From HK1 sp965202875 (GTDB lineage Bacteria > Pseudomonadota > Gammaproteobacteria > HK1): a stretch of DNA of 64,000 nt. The first letter of the stretch is position 1; each line of letters starts with the position of its first letter. A program made the position numbers and the translations under genes. Under the pieces are notes generated by a model. It saw only the letters and a list, made by a program, of their open reading frames with translations, was not told the DNA's origin and searched no databases. The stretch covers positions 1,302,001 to 1,366,000 of the forward strand of contig OZ241870.1 in assembly GCA_965202875.1 (NCBI GenBank), given 5' to 3'. Positions 44,676 to 54,238 of this stretch are shown one piece after another.

Positions 44676-45530
44676 ATGAGAAATCAGCTCGGAGCGCTGG
44701 CCGGCGCAGTCGTCTGCATGGGGGTTCTTGCCGGTTCTCCCATGACCTCGCAAGCCGATGATCTGACCGACCGCATCGCCGCGGGCGAGCCGATCCGCCT
44801 CGGTTTCGCCACCGCCATCCCCTGGGCCTATCCGGGCGAGAACGGCGAGCCGCTCGGCTTCGTCAACGCCCTGACCCTGGTGGTGCTCGAAGAGATGGGG
44901 ATCACGGAGTACGAGACGTCGGTCAACGAGTGGGCAGGATTGATCCCGGGCCTGCAAGCGGATCGCTACGACCTCATCACCGGCGGCATGTACATCCTCA
45001 AGAGCCGGTGCGCGAACATCAACTTCTCCGACCCCATCGGCCTGTTCGGTGACGCCTTCCTGGTCCCGGCGGGCAACCCCAAGGGGATCCACACCTACCA
45101 GGACGTCATCCGCACGGGCGCGAGGCTGGTGACCGGCGCCGGCTTCAACACCGTGGAAGCGGCCAAGAAGGAAGGGGTTCCCGACGGCCAGATGATGCTG
45201 GTCGCGGGGGAGGTCGAGATCCTCGCCGCCATGCGGGCCGGACGCGCCGATGCCGCCGTCCAGACCTACTTCGGCGCGCTGGAGCACGTCGACAAGTCCG
45301 ATGGGAAGTTCGAGGTCACGGACCCGGGGAAGCTGCCGGAGTGGACCCAGAACTGGGTCGGCATCGGGTTCCGCAAGAGCGACGCGGACTTCCTCGCCGC
45401 GTTCAACGAGGCGATGGCGAAGGTCATCGGCGGCGAGAAATGGATGGCCGCGGTCTCGCCGTACGGCTACTCCGAGCTGCAGTTGCCGGGCCCGGGCGCC
45501 TCGACCGCCTTCGCCTGCGCGAACCGCTGA
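44676..45530 (+). CDS. ehuB: Ectoine/hydroxyectoine-type ABC substrate-binding protein
   Basis: Periplasmic binding protein of 284 residues with a signal peptide ending near SQA (residues 1-27). The mature N-terminus DRIAAGEPIRLGFATAIPWAYPGENGEPLGFVNAL and the segment GLIPGLQADRYDLITGGMYILKSRCANINFSDPI are characteristic of EhuB, which takes up ectoines as osmoprotectant or nutrient. GAGGGG precedes the ATG. The permease and ATPase genes follow in the order ehuC, ehuD, ehuA. Confidence 0.88.
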   Translation: MRNQLGALAGAVVCMGVLAGSPMTSQADDLTDRIAAGEPIRLGFATAIPWAYPGENGEPLGFVNALTLVVLEEMGITEYETSVNEWAGLIPGLQADRYDLITGGMYILKSRCANINFSDPIGLFGDAFLVPAGNPKGIHTYQDVIRTGARLVTGAGFNTVEAAKKEGVPDGQMMLVAGEVEILAAMRAGRADAAVQTYFGALEHVDKSDGKFEVTDPGKLPEWTQNWVGIGFRKSDADFLAAFNEAMAKVIGGEKWMAAVSPYGYSELQLPGPGASTAFACANR

Positions 45531-45699
45531 CCGGGCGTCCTTGCCACCGGACCGGATTCGCGGCCGGCGACCCGGCGAAGATTGCCGGGTCGTCGGCGGG
45601 TACCCACCCGGCCCGGGGCGCGCCCCGGGCCGCCGCGTGCGCCTTGCGCGCGGGCCACGGACCGAGGGCGGCTGAACCGACCGGCGGTATCGGAATGGA

Positions 45700-46365
45700 A
45701 TGTCCTACTTCGAGTTCCTGATCGCACATCTCCCGGAAATGGCAAGCGGGGCCGTCACGACGGTTCTGCAGATGCTGTGCGCCTCCGCGCTCGCCATCGT
45801 CCTCTCGCTCGTGTTCGGCCTGCTGCGCCTGTCGGCCCACCGCGCCGTCAACGCCTTCGCGCTCGTGTACATCGAGTTCTTCCGCGGCACTTCCCTGCTG
45901 GTCCAGTTGTTCTGGATCTACTACGTATTGCCGTTGCTCGGCCTCAGGCTCGAGGCCTTCGAGGCCGGGTTCATCGCGCTCGGCCTGAACTTCGGCGCCT
46001 ATGGCGCGGAGGTCGTGCGGGGGGCGATCCAGGCGGTCCCCCGCGCGCAGTGGGAAGCGGCCGTCGCGCTCAACCTGTCGCCGAGCCAGCGCATGCGCAG
46101 GATCATCATCCCCCAGTCGCTTCCGATCGTCCTGCCGCCGGCGGCGAACCTGCTCGTCGAACTGCTCAAGGGCACCGCTCTCGTCGCCCTGATCTCGGTG
46201 GTCGACCTCATGTTCGTGGCCAAGCAGATCAACGCCGTCACGTGGCTGTCCGCGCAGGCGTTCGGGACCGCGCTCGTCCTGTACTACCTCATGGCGCGGT
46301 TCGCGCTGATCCCGCTCCTGAGGTGGCTCGAGGTGCTGAGCGCCAGGCAGATGGGCCGGGCATAG
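45700..46365 (+). CDS. ehuC: Ectoine/hydroxyectoine ABC permease
   Basis: A 221-residue inner-membrane permease of the His/Glu/Gln family with five hydrophobic segments. FFRGTSLLVQLFWIYYVLP is the typical polar amino-acid permease motif, and the coupling EAA loop reads AVALNLSPSQRMRRIIIPQSLPIVLPP. It starts 169 bases after ehuB and leads directly to ehuD. Ectoine specificity follows from the binding protein. Confidence 0.88.
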   Translation: MSYFEFLIAHLPEMASGAVTTVLQMLCASALAIVLSLVFGLLRLSAHRAVNAFALVYIEFFRGTSLLVQLFWIYYVLPLLGLRLEAFEAGFIALGLNFGAYGAEVVRGAIQAVPRAQWEAAVALNLSPSQRMRRIIIPQSLPIVLPPAANLLVELLKGTALVALISVVDLMFVAKQINAVTWLSAQAFGTALVLYYLMARFALIPLLRWLEVLSARQMGRA

Positions 46366-46384
46366 GCGGGGAGGGGCCAAGGCG

Positions 46385-47059
46385 GTGGAATGGAAGTGGG
46401 AGTTCACCTTCGAGATCCTGCCGAGGATCCTCTGGGCCACGGGCAACACCCTCATCGCGGCCGGAGTCGGCTACTCGATTGCGCTCGTCGTCGGCCTGGT
46501 CTTCCTCCTCGGGCAGAGAACCGGCCATCGGTGGCTGAATGCGGCCGTCAGGGAATGCGTCGAGTTCATCCGTTCCACGCCCCTGCTCGTGCAGTTGTTC
46601 TTCGTGTACTACGTTGCGCCGCAGTTCGGTCTGGTGCTGTCCGCGTGGACCTCGGCGATGCTGACCATCGGCGTGCACTACGGCACCTACCTGTCCGAGG
46701 TCTACCGCGGCGGCCTGGAGGCGATTCCGAAAGGGCAGTGGGAGTCGGCCCGGGCGTTGAACCTGGGCACCGGACGGACCTACTCGCGCATCATCCTGCC
46801 CCAGGCCTTTCCGGTCTGCCTGCCCGGCATGGGCAACTACCTCGTCGCGATCTTCAAGGACACCCCCATGCTCGCCACCATCGGCGTGGCCGAGCTGCTG
46901 CACACGGCCAACGCCCTCGGCGCCGAGACCTACCGGTACCTCGAGCCGTACACGATGGTCGGATTCATCTTTCTCATCATCTCCCTGCCGACGGCCGCGG
47001 CGCTGAGGAGGCTGGAGACGGCCGCCGCGCGATGGCTCGGAGTGGCGAGCCCGGAGTGA
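46385..47059 (+). CDS. ehuD: Ectoine/hydroxyectoine ABC permease
   Basis: Second permease, 224 residues, GTG start at 46385 with GGGGAGGGG upstream. Contains EFIRSTPLLVQLFFVYYVAP and the EAA loop ARALNLGTGRTYSRIILPQAFPVCLPG, then YTMVGFIFLIISLPTAAALRRLE. It pairs with EhuC to form the heterodimeric channel. The ATPase gene follows 50 bases later. Confidence 0.88.
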   Translation: MEWKWEFTFEILPRILWATGNTLIAAGVGYSIALVVGLVFLLGQRTGHRWLNAAVRECVEFIRSTPLLVQLFFVYYVAPQFGLVLSAWTSAMLTIGVHYGTYLSEVYRGGLEAIPKGQWESARALNLGTGRTYSRIILPQAFPVCLPGMGNYLVAIFKDTPMLATIGVAELLHTANALGAETYRYLEPYTMVGFIFLIISLPTAAALRRLETAAARWLGVASPE

Positions 47060-47108
47060 AGAGCGGAGTGAAGACCGGAATGACGACGAGAGTACGGAGC
47101 CGGATCCG

Positions 47109-47918
47109 ATGAGCGAGCCCTCGTACCCCCTCGCGCTGGAGGAAGGACATCCCATGGTCCGGTTCTCCCGGGTCAGCAAGCGCTACGGGAACCTGACGGT
47201 GCTCGACAACCTCGACCTGGACGTGGCGGCCAACGAGATGGTGACCATCATCGGTCCGTCCGGCTCGGGCAAGACCACCGTGCTGCGGGTGCTGATGACG
47301 CTGGAGACCATCGACGAAGGCGTCATCTACGTCGACGGCCGGCCGCTGACGCACATGGAGCGCGACGGCCGCCTGGAGGTCGCCAGCGAGAAGCACCTGC
47401 GCGCGCGGCGGTCCGACATCGGCATGGTCTTTCAGCAGTTCAACCTGTTCCCGCACATGACGGCGCTGCAGAACTGCATCGAAGCGCCGATCCAGGTGCT
47501 CGGGATGAGCCGCGACGAGGCCGAGCATCGGGCCCTCGACCTTCTTCGCATGGTCGGCCTGCACGACAAGAAGGACCAGCACCCGACACGCCTGTCGGGC
47601 GGCCAGCAGCAACGGGTCGCGATTGCACGCGCGCTCGCCATGCGCCCGAAGGTCATGCTGCTCGACGAGGTGACCTCCGCGCTCGACCCGGAGGTCATCG
47701 GCGAGGTGCTGAACGTCATTCGCGCGCTGAACAGCGAGCATCATCTGACGATGCTGATGGTCACCCACCAGATGGGGTTCGCCCGGGAGGTCTCGGACCG
47801 GGTGTGCTTCTTCTACCAGGGCCGGATCGCCGAGCAGGGAACGCCCGACCGGATCTTCGGCGAGCCGGTCAACGAGCGCACCCGGCAGTTCCTGAGCGCG
47901 GTGCTGGACGCCCGCTGA
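47109..47918 (+). CDS. ehuA: Ectoine/hydroxyectoine ABC transporter ATPase
   Basis: A 269-residue ABC ATPase of the polar amino-acid class. Walker A GPSGSGKTT, Q-loop MVFQQFNLFPHMTAL, signature LSGGQQQRVAIARAL, Walker B VMLLDEVTSALDPEV and H-loop VTHQMGFAREVSDRV. It completes the ehuBCDA importer. Its end is followed by remnants of a minus-strand M24 peptidase. Confidence 0.92.
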   Translation: MSEPSYPLALEEGHPMVRFSRVSKRYGNLTVLDNLDLDVAANEMVTIIGPSGSGKTTVLRVLMTLETIDEGVIYVDGRPLTHMERDGRLEVASEKHLRARRSDIGMVFQQFNLFPHMTALQNCIEAPIQVLGMSRDEAEHRALDLLRMVGLHDKKDQHPTRLSGGQQQRVAIARALAMRPKVMLLDEVTSALDPEVIGEVLNVIRALNSEHHLTMLMVTHQMGFAREVSDRVCFFYQGRIAEQGTPDRIFGEPVNERTRQFLSAVLDAR

Positions 47919-47953
47919 GTCCCGTTCGCGGCGGCCCGCCGGCTCTCTGCCCG

Positions 47954-48200
47954 TCAGCGTCCGACGATCGGCAGCGACGGCGGCGCGCGGCGCGTGAGCC
48001 AGACGGGCCCGTCCTCGCCGATGACGACGTTCTCCTCGTGCACCGTCATCCTGTCCGGCGCGAAGGTCATTCCCGGCTCGAGGGTCAGCACCATGCCCGG
48101 GCGTAGCTCGGTGTGGTCCCCGGGCATGTGGACGGCCATTCGGTCAGTTGCATGCCGAGGCCATGGCCCATCCGGCCCCCTTCGTTGCCGAGCGCCCAGC
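47954..48200 (-). pseudogene. M24 metallopeptidase remnant, probably ectoine hydrolase doeA
   Basis: The minus strand encodes the last 80 or so residues of a creatinase/M24-fold enzyme: GRMGHGLGMQLTEWP, a frameshift near 48135, then VHMPGDHTELRPGMVLTLEPGM and VHEENVVI...SRRAPP-like tail. The metal ligands histidine (GHGLG), glutamate (LEPG) and glutamate (HEEN) are visible, but the N-terminal part is missing. In ectoine-degrading bacteria the ehu genes lie beside doeA, an M24-family hydrolase, which makes doeA the likely ancestor. Confidence 0.75.
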
Positions 48201-48947
48201 CATTCGGACTCGATGATCGGGAATCCGCGCGGCGGACCGTGGCCGTTCCCGGACGTCAACGCCGGCCCGGCGGCGCCGGCCGGAACGTGGCTCCCCGCAC
48301 CCGGAGGGCCGGCGTGGAGGGCGCGGCTCACGGCTTGCGGATTGGCCCGGTATCGGTGCGCTCGTCGTTCGGTGGCCAGCGCGCCATGCGGAGCCGGAGT
48401 ACTGCCCTTCGGAGATGCGCGTCCGTCGGTATACGACTCGACCCTGTCTTTTTTGCATCGCCATTCGCCGTTGTTTGAAGCTTCCCGATCATGAAGTCCG
48501 GCTATCCTGACCGTATGCTGCTGCACAACCGTCGCATTCGCATGGCACGACCCCATGCCTTGCCCGTCCGCGCGTCGGCCGGAGACGCACGCGATTTCGC
48601 GCAACGAGATCGCCAGGCGACCGCGCCGGCCGTCGCCGCCCGGACGGCGCCCGGGCACCGAGGTCGTCCGGGCCGCGGGCTCCTACGACGACGCCGTGGC
48701 CTGCGCACTCGACGTCGTCTCGGAAGGCCCGGTGGGCGATTGAGCACGGGATCCGAATCCCGTGGCGAACAAAAAACGGTCCTGCCCGTTTCCTCAGCAG
48801 TTCCCGCCAAGCCCGAAAACATCCATTGAATCGCCGCAATCGGACGCCCGGACGGTAGAAAAGGCCGTGAAATCCCGGTGACCTGAGCGTGTCAAGCCGG
48901 TGCGCCTTGTATGATCTCCGCTCGCCGCGGACGACGGACGGAAAGCG
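48201..48947. other. Decayed non-coding stretch after the M24 remnant
   Basis: About 750 bases without a gene I can support. It probably includes decayed sequence upstream of the peptidase remnant; one plus-strand frame ends RAAGSYDDAVACALDVVSEGPVGD-like near 48741 and could be the tail of another lost gene, which I cannot identify. The second copy of the dispersed 26-bp repeat is at 48804-48829. Confidence 0.35.
48804..48829 (-). repeat. Dispersed 26-bp repeat, copy 2
   Basis: Inverted relative to the copy at 15275-15300, one mismatch in 26. It lies about 120 bases before the phosphodiesterase gene. Confidence 0.65.
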
Positions 48948-50132
48948 ATGCACCTGCCGAACTACCGTGACGGCAGTATCGTCAACCTGATGCAATCCAT
49001 CCTCACCGGGCTCGACGCGCCCGGAGCCGGGGGCGTGCATGGCCATCTCGCCGACCTCGGCCCCGAGGAGGTTGCGGATGCCGGACACGTCGTGCTCCTC
49101 GTCATCGACGGGCTCGGCCGGTCGCAGCTCGAATCCGGGCCGGCGCCGGCGCTTCGCGCGTCGTTGCGCGGAACGACGACCTCGGTGTTCCCCTCGACGA
49201 CCGCCTCGGCGGTGACGACCTTCCTGACCGGCCTCGCCCCGTGCGAGCACGCGGTCACCGGCTGGTTCATGCGGATGTGCGAGCTCGGCGAGGTCGGAGG
49301 GACCGGATCCGTCGTCGCGCCGCTCCCGTTCACCACCCGCGCCGGACGCAGCGACCTCGCCTCGCTCGGCGTCTCGCCGGCCGGCGTCTTCATCGGCCCG
49401 ACTGTCTTCGAGCGGGTGCGCGCGGACTGCCATGCGGTGCAGCCGGCCGATCTCGTGGACTCGGCGTACTCGCGGGCGCATACGCGCGGGGCTGCTTCCC
49501 GGGGTTTCAAGGGGCTCGACGATCTCGTCGATTCGATCCTCGACGTCGTCCGCCATGCCCGCCGGCGTACCTGCGTCTTGGCCTACTGGCCGATGCTCGA
49601 CACCCTCTCGCACAAGTTCGGCGCCGCGAGCGCGCGAGCGCGGCGCCACCTCGCGAAGATCGACGCCCGCTTCGAGCGCCTTCGCGCGGCCCTCGCCGGG
49701 AGCGGGACCCTGCTCGTGGTGACCGCCGACCACGGCTTTATCGACACCCGTCCCGAGTCGCGCCTCGATGCGGCATCCGTTCCCGATCTCTCGAACATGC
49801 TCTCCCAACCCCTCTGCGGGGAGCCGCGGATCGCCTACTGCTACGTACGGAACGCCGACCGCGCCGACTTCGAGCGGCGGGCCGGCGAGGCGCTGGACGG
49901 CGCCGCCGCCGTCGTCGAGAGCGCGTCGATGATCGCGGACGGGTGGTTCGGGCTCGCCGATCCGCACCCGCGCCTGTCCGAGCGGGTGGGGGACTACGCG
50001 CTCGTGATGCGGGAGGACTACGCGATCCGGGATCGAATCGCGGGCGAGAAGCGGTTCCGCCAGATCGGGGTCCACGGAGGGATCAGCCGCGAGGAGATGC
50101 GCGTGCCGCTGGTGGTCGTGCCTCCGTCCTGA
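48948..50132 (+). CDS. Alkaline-phosphatase-superfamily phosphodiesterase/nucleotide pyrophosphatase
   Basis: A 394-residue type I phosphodiesterase/nucleotide pyrophosphatase. The metal site starts VVLLVIDGLGRSQ (D54), the nucleophile loop is FPSTTASAVTTFLTG (T84 or T85), then YWPMLDTLSHKFG (second metal site), VTADHGFIDT and the final histidine in IGVHGGISREEM. No signal peptide is seen, so a cytoplasmic location is likely. Substrate is unknown; relatives cleave nucleotide diphosphates and phosphonoacetate-type esters. Confidence 0.87.
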   Translation: MHLPNYRDGSIVNLMQSILTGLDAPGAGGVHGHLADLGPEEVADAGHVVLLVIDGLGRSQLESGPAPALRASLRGTTTSVFPSTTASAVTTFLTGLAPCEHAVTGWFMRMCELGEVGGTGSVVAPLPFTTRAGRSDLASLGVSPAGVFIGPTVFERVRADCHAVQPADLVDSAYSRAHTRGAASRGFKGLDDLVDSILDVVRHARRRTCVLAYWPMLDTLSHKFGAASARARRHLAKIDARFERLRAALAGSGTLLVVTADHGFIDTRPESRLDAASVPDLSNMLSQPLCGEPRIAYCYVRNADRADFERRAGEALDGAAAVVESASMIADGWFGLADPHPRLSERVGDYALVMREDYAIRDRIAGEKRFRQIGVHGGISREEMRVPLVVVPPS

Positions 50133-50282
50133 CACGGCGGGCGGGGTACGTCTTCACGCTTTCCTCGCCTCACGCCTGTCCGCCACGGGGCGAACGATCA
50201 CGCAGCCGCCTCGGCATCGTCCGGCTTCCAGCGCGGCACGATCCCGCTCTGGACCCAGACATGGCCGGCGGGCGCCGCCGCC

Positions 50283-51839
50283 TCACATCCCCCAGACCTC
50301 CACCGGCACCCCGTCCTTCGACCGCCGCTGCCGGCGAAACACCTTCTCCTCCCAGCTCCGCCCCTCACGCCGGTCGACCACCACCAGATGCCCCGCCTCC
50401 GCCCCACAGCGGGCCATGTACCCCGCGGTCTGCTCCACCCCCTCCGACACCTTGCCCTCCCACCCGTCCTTGTCCCGCACCACCTTGCACTCCACCACGT
50501 ACTCCCGCACCCGCTCCCCCTGCGGCCACATCAGCAGCAGGTCCACCCGCCCCCGGCCCAACCCGTACTCCCGCTCGATGCGACCGCCCCCGTTCACCAC
50601 CCGGTGCAGGTACGCCTGCAACAGGATCTGCGGCCACGGCTCCTCGTACAGGAAGCGGTTCTTCCAGTGCTCCGAATGGCGGCGGAAGAAGTCCTGGAAC
50701 GACGCCAGGAGCTTGTCCACGTCCAGGCCGCCGGCCTCGTCCACGTACCATTTCGTGTCCAGGTCCAGCTCCTCCTGCACGATCCAGCCCAGCTCGCGCG
50801 GCACCACCTCCGCGTAGATGGGGTTGGCGATGCGCACCGGCTTGTCCCGGGCGATGAGGCCGAGGTCGCGCACGTACTCGACGTCCTGACCGGTCGCGCG
50901 CCGCTCGTCCACGCCGCTCAGCATCGGCTCGATGACCCGGCGCACCCGCTCTTCCCGGAGCTTGTCCGCCAACTGGTCGAGATGCGTCACCCGGCGCATG
51001 ATGAGCCCTTCGCGCGCCTCGGCGACGTCATCGGCGGTGATGGCGCGCGAGCGGTCCCGCCCGGCCTTGCGCTCGAAGCAGGTCTCCCAGGCCAGCGCGT
51101 TCACCAGCCAGGGTTGGCCCAGGGTCTGGGTCCAGATCGCCTCCCGCGCTCCATCGGTGAACGCCTGCCCCGTCTCCCCGGTGTGCTGGCCGAGCAGCGC
51201 CAGCGTCTCCTCCTGCGTGAAGTCACCGAGCCGCAACGACTCGGCCACGATGTTGAAGGGGCTGCTGGTGGAGCGGATGCGGTAGTCGCGCACGTCGCGC
51301 AGCCCGCACAGCACCACGCACTGCGGAAAGCCGTCCGGGCGCATGGGATAGCCCGCGCGTAGCTGCTGGAGCGTCGAGAGCAGGGGGTCGCCCTGCAGGG
51401 TGTCGATTTCGTCGATGAGCAGCACCAGCGGCTTCGGCGACGCCTCCGACCAGCGCTTCAGCGCTTCGCGAAACGCCCTGTTCGGGCCGAACTCGGCGAG
51501 AATGCCGGACCAGTGCCTGGCCAGGAAATCGTCGCCCAACGCCGACCGTGCGTCCGAGCCCATCCCGGAGAGCACCACCCGCATCGTCTCCACCATGTCG
51601 TCGCGCGCCGTGCGTGCCTCCTCGACCGTGGTGTACACGCAGGCGTAGCCCCGCCCGTTGAGCAGGTCGCGCAACGCCAGCAGGGCGGAGGTCTTGCCGG
51701 TCTGGCGCGGCGCGTGCAGGACGAAGTACTTCTTCATCCGCACGAGCGTCAGCACCTCGTCGAGGTCGAAGCGCTCGAGCGGCGGGATGCAGTAGTGATC
51801 GTCGGGTCTGACCGGGCCGGCGGTGTTGAAGAAGCGCAT
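50283..51839 (-). CDS. AAA ATPase with C-terminal PD-(D/E)XK nuclease-like domain
   Basis: A 518-residue protein. Walker A APRQTGKTS (43-51), Walker B PLVLLIDEID, then a winged-helix-type middle. The C-terminal part has GRGRVDLLL followed by YVVECKVVRD, which fits the D...ExK core of PD-(D/E)XK nucleases. This architecture (AAA_14-like ATPase with nuclease tail) is common and often multi-copy in sulfur bacteria and archaea; its role is not established, and mobile or defence association is often proposed. It borders the accessory region. Confidence 0.8.
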   Translation of the reverse strand: MRFFNTAGPVRPDDHYCIPPLERFDLDEVLTLVRMKKYFVLHAPRQTGKTSALLALRDLLNGRGYACVYTTVEEARTARDDMVETMRVVLSGMGSDARSALGDDFLARHWSGILAEFGPNRAFREALKRWSEASPKPLVLLIDEIDTLQGDPLLSTLQQLRAGYPMRPDGFPQCVVLCGLRDVRDYRIRSTSSPFNIVAESLRLGDFTQEETLALLGQHTGETGQAFTDGAREAIWTQTLGQPWLVNALAWETCFERKAGRDRSRAITADDVAEAREGLIMRRVTHLDQLADKLREERVRRVIEPMLSGVDERRATGQDVEYVRDLGLIARDKPVRIANPIYAEVVPRELGWIVQEELDLDTKWYVDEAGGLDVDKLLASFQDFFRRHSEHWKNRFLYEEPWPQILLQAYLHRVVNGGGRIEREYGLGRGRVDLLLMWPQGERVREYVVECKVVRDKDGWEGKVSEGVEQTAGYMARCGAEAGHLVVVDRREGRSWEEKVFRRQRRSKDGVPVEVWGM

Positions 51840-52793
51840 GGCTCGGTTCCTCGCTTTCCATCGGCGGGACCCTCGCGGACCTCCACCGACACTCGTTGCG
51901 GACTGCCCCGATTATGGCCGCCATCGCACGATGCCGCATCGCCGGCCTTGCCCCCGGCCGACGTGCAGGCCGGCACGACGAGCGCGAGACGCGCGGTCCA
52001 CCCCCCCACTCCCGCCGGAAGCGCGGGGGCCGCGAAGCACGCCTCCTGCGTCAGACGCCTCTCCTGCCATCCACCACGGTTCCTCGAATCGCATCTTCCG
52101 GACCTCCTGGAGCAGAGCAGCTCCGTCCGCCTTGGGGCACCTCCTCATCGGGAAACCCCGTGAAACCGGACAATCGACGTGCTACTACACCGGACGGACT
52201 ACGTGCTCCTGACAGCTCCTGAAAAATGAGCAGTTGACAATCGGTAAGGAATTGAAGCAGGGTGCCGCTGTCCTGTTCCGTCCGGTGCGCTTGCTCAACG
52301 GGAAATCAAGGAAATGCCCCCCCCCCCCCCCCGCAGATAGCACAACTACCGTGTAGGGCTTCGATTCGCGGCGGCAGGCCCGGTCAGGAGGGCCGACCCC
52401 GGAGCCATCGTCCGACCTCCGTACCTGTTGAACAGCGCTCCGGCTGCGCGGGTGCCGGGGGGGCTGCTGCCGTGGCGTTTCATCCGCCCGCATCGTCCGG
52501 GCGTTGCATCTCCGCTCCATCCGAAAGATCGGCGGAACCGGGGTCTCGAAACCCGGATACCGGAAGCTCTCGCCCGTGTCTTCGGAACCGGGAGCACGCC
52601 CTTGACCTGCATCGCCGTGCTCCTGTTCCTGTTCGTCGTTCACTTCCCGCACATCCTTCGAGTCGTGGAGAAATGGGGATCCGAGGGCTCCGGTCGGGAT
52701 GGGTGATCCCGACCGCTGCACAAGTCATTTGGCAATCCGTCATGGCTCATGTGAAGTCATGTTGATAAACACAATCTGGAAGGAAGGCTTCTA
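51840..52793. other. Long non-coding stretch containing a 16-C tract
   Basis: About 950 bases between the AAA-nuclease gene and the inverse-autotransporter gene. Short open frames are present but lack recognisable motifs. A run of 16 C lies at 52317-52332. No tRNA, terminator or IS end was recognised. Confidence 0.4.
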
Positions 52794-54179
52794 ATGGACA
52801 ACACTCACATTCGCACTCGCACGTCTCTCGCACTCGCCGCCGTCCTCGCCACCGCTCCCGTCGACATCGCCGTGTCCGCGCCCGCCGCGCCCGCGTCCGG
52901 CGCCGAGGCCTTCGCGCGGTGGGCCTTCGACCACACGGGCGCCTGCGTGGGGGCGCTCTCGGGAAGCTCGGTGGACTGGGACGGCGGCGCGCGCTGCCTC
53001 GAGGATCGGCTCGTCGGCTTCGTGGACGGCTACGTGGGCGGCCTCGTGGTCGGGGAGGCCGCCCGCCTGCTGACCGAGCAGGGGCAGAGGCTGTTCGGGG
53101 CGCACTTCAGCCTCGTGCACCGCATGACCTGGTCCCCCCTCGGCCAGGGGCTGGCCGGGGAGCTCGACGCGGTCATCCCGCTCGGGTTCCGCGGCGGCGG
53201 CGTGCCGGCCGGGGCCGGGGCGGCGGAGGCGCTGCACGGCAGCGCGCTCTTCCTCCAGCAGGGCGTGACCCGCTGGACCGACGCGCACGGGTTCCGGCGC
53301 CACGACGTGCGCCTCGGCACGGCGGTCCGCTTCGCGCTCCCGCACTTCGCGGGCGCGGACGTGGTGGGGGCGGCGGCGATGGTGCAGGAGAACGTCGAGC
53401 GGGGGCACCAGCGCCTCGTGCTCGGCACGGACTACGCCGGGCGTTGGGGCCATGCCTCGCTGCAGCACTACGTCCCGACCACGGAGTGGCGCCCGGGGCG
53501 GCCGGGCTACGAGGAGCGGCCGGCGGGCGGGACCGAGCTCAGCCTCCGGCTCGACCTGACCACCACCCTGGCGCTCGACACCGCGATGGGCCGGTGGGAG
53601 CGCGACGACGCGGGGCGCTTCATCCTCGACGGGCGCCTCGGCCTCGGCTGGACGCCGCATCCGTACTGGCGCCTCGACGCGGGGACGGGCCTCGGCCCCG
53701 GCGCGGCCGGCGGCGCGTTCCGGCTCGCGCTGAACGTCCCGTTCGGCGGCCCGCGCAAGCGGGCGAGGTGGGAGGGGCTCGGGACCTTCGCCCTCGCCGA
53801 CACCGCCACGGTGGGCGACCTGTGGCGCCCGGTGGAGAACGTGGGGCGCATCCGCACCATCGAGCGCGTCGCCCCGCAGCGCACGACGGTGGACGGCGTG
53901 ACGGTGCGCTTCCTCCAATCCTCCGCGCAGACCGGCGGGACCGTCGCGGTGGAGGTGGCCCTGTCCGCCCCGGCGGACGAGGACGTGCGCCTGACCGTGC
54001 GCCTGGCCCCGGGCAGCGGGGACCGCCCGGCGGTGGCCGGCGTGGACTACGTCGACGAGCCGGCCCTCGTGACCATTCCCCGGGGCGCCACGTCCGGGCG
54101 GGCGACGTTCCGGCTGCTCGACAACCCCGCGCTCGCGGGCGACCGGGCCTTGTCCGTCGCCGTGGCCCGCGCGGCCTGA
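52794..54179 (+). CDS. Inverse-autotransporter-like outer-membrane protein with Calx-beta-type domain
   Basis: A 461-residue secreted protein with a signal peptide (residues 1-29). From about residue 60 to 320 the alternating strands (MTWSPLGQGLAGELDAVIPL, LGTDYAGRWGHASLQHYVP, ELSLRLDLTTTLALDTAMGRWE, WRLDAGTGLG, FRLALNVPFGG) resemble the intimin/invasin-type (inverse autotransporter) beta barrel. The last 85 residues (TVAVEVALSAPADEDVRLTVRL, YVDEPALVTIPRGATSGRATFRLLDN) resemble a Calx-beta domain. The family call is moderate. It lies 60 bases before the FGE-like lipoprotein gene, so the two surface proteins are probably coexpressed. Confidence 0.65.
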   Translation: MDNTHIRTRTSLALAAVLATAPVDIAVSAPAAPASGAEAFARWAFDHTGACVGALSGSSVDWDGGARCLEDRLVGFVDGYVGGLVVGEAARLLTEQGQRLFGAHFSLVHRMTWSPLGQGLAGELDAVIPLGFRGGGVPAGAGAAEALHGSALFLQQGVTRWTDAHGFRRHDVRLGTAVRFALPHFAGADVVGAAAMVQENVERGHQRLVLGTDYAGRWGHASLQHYVPTTEWRPGRPGYEERPAGGTELSLRLDLTTTLALDTAMGRWERDDAGRFILDGRLGLGWTPHPYWRLDAGTGLGPGAAGGAFRLALNVPFGGPRKRARWEGLGTFALADTATVGDLWRPVENVGRIRTIERVAPQRTTVDGVTVRFLQSSAQTGGTVAVEVALSAPADEDVRLTVRLAPGSGDRPAVAGVDYVDEPALVTIPRGATSGRATFRLLDNPALAGDRALSVAVARAA

Positions 54180-54238
54180 ATCCCGAAGAAGACCCCTGAC
54201 GCCCATCCGCCGGCCCTGCCGGGAAGGGAGAGAGAACG

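Noticed and set aside
48489..50135. 548-codon minus-strand frame opposite the phosphodiesterase
   Set aside because: Shadow frame; the plus-strand protein has an intact metal-binding motif set.
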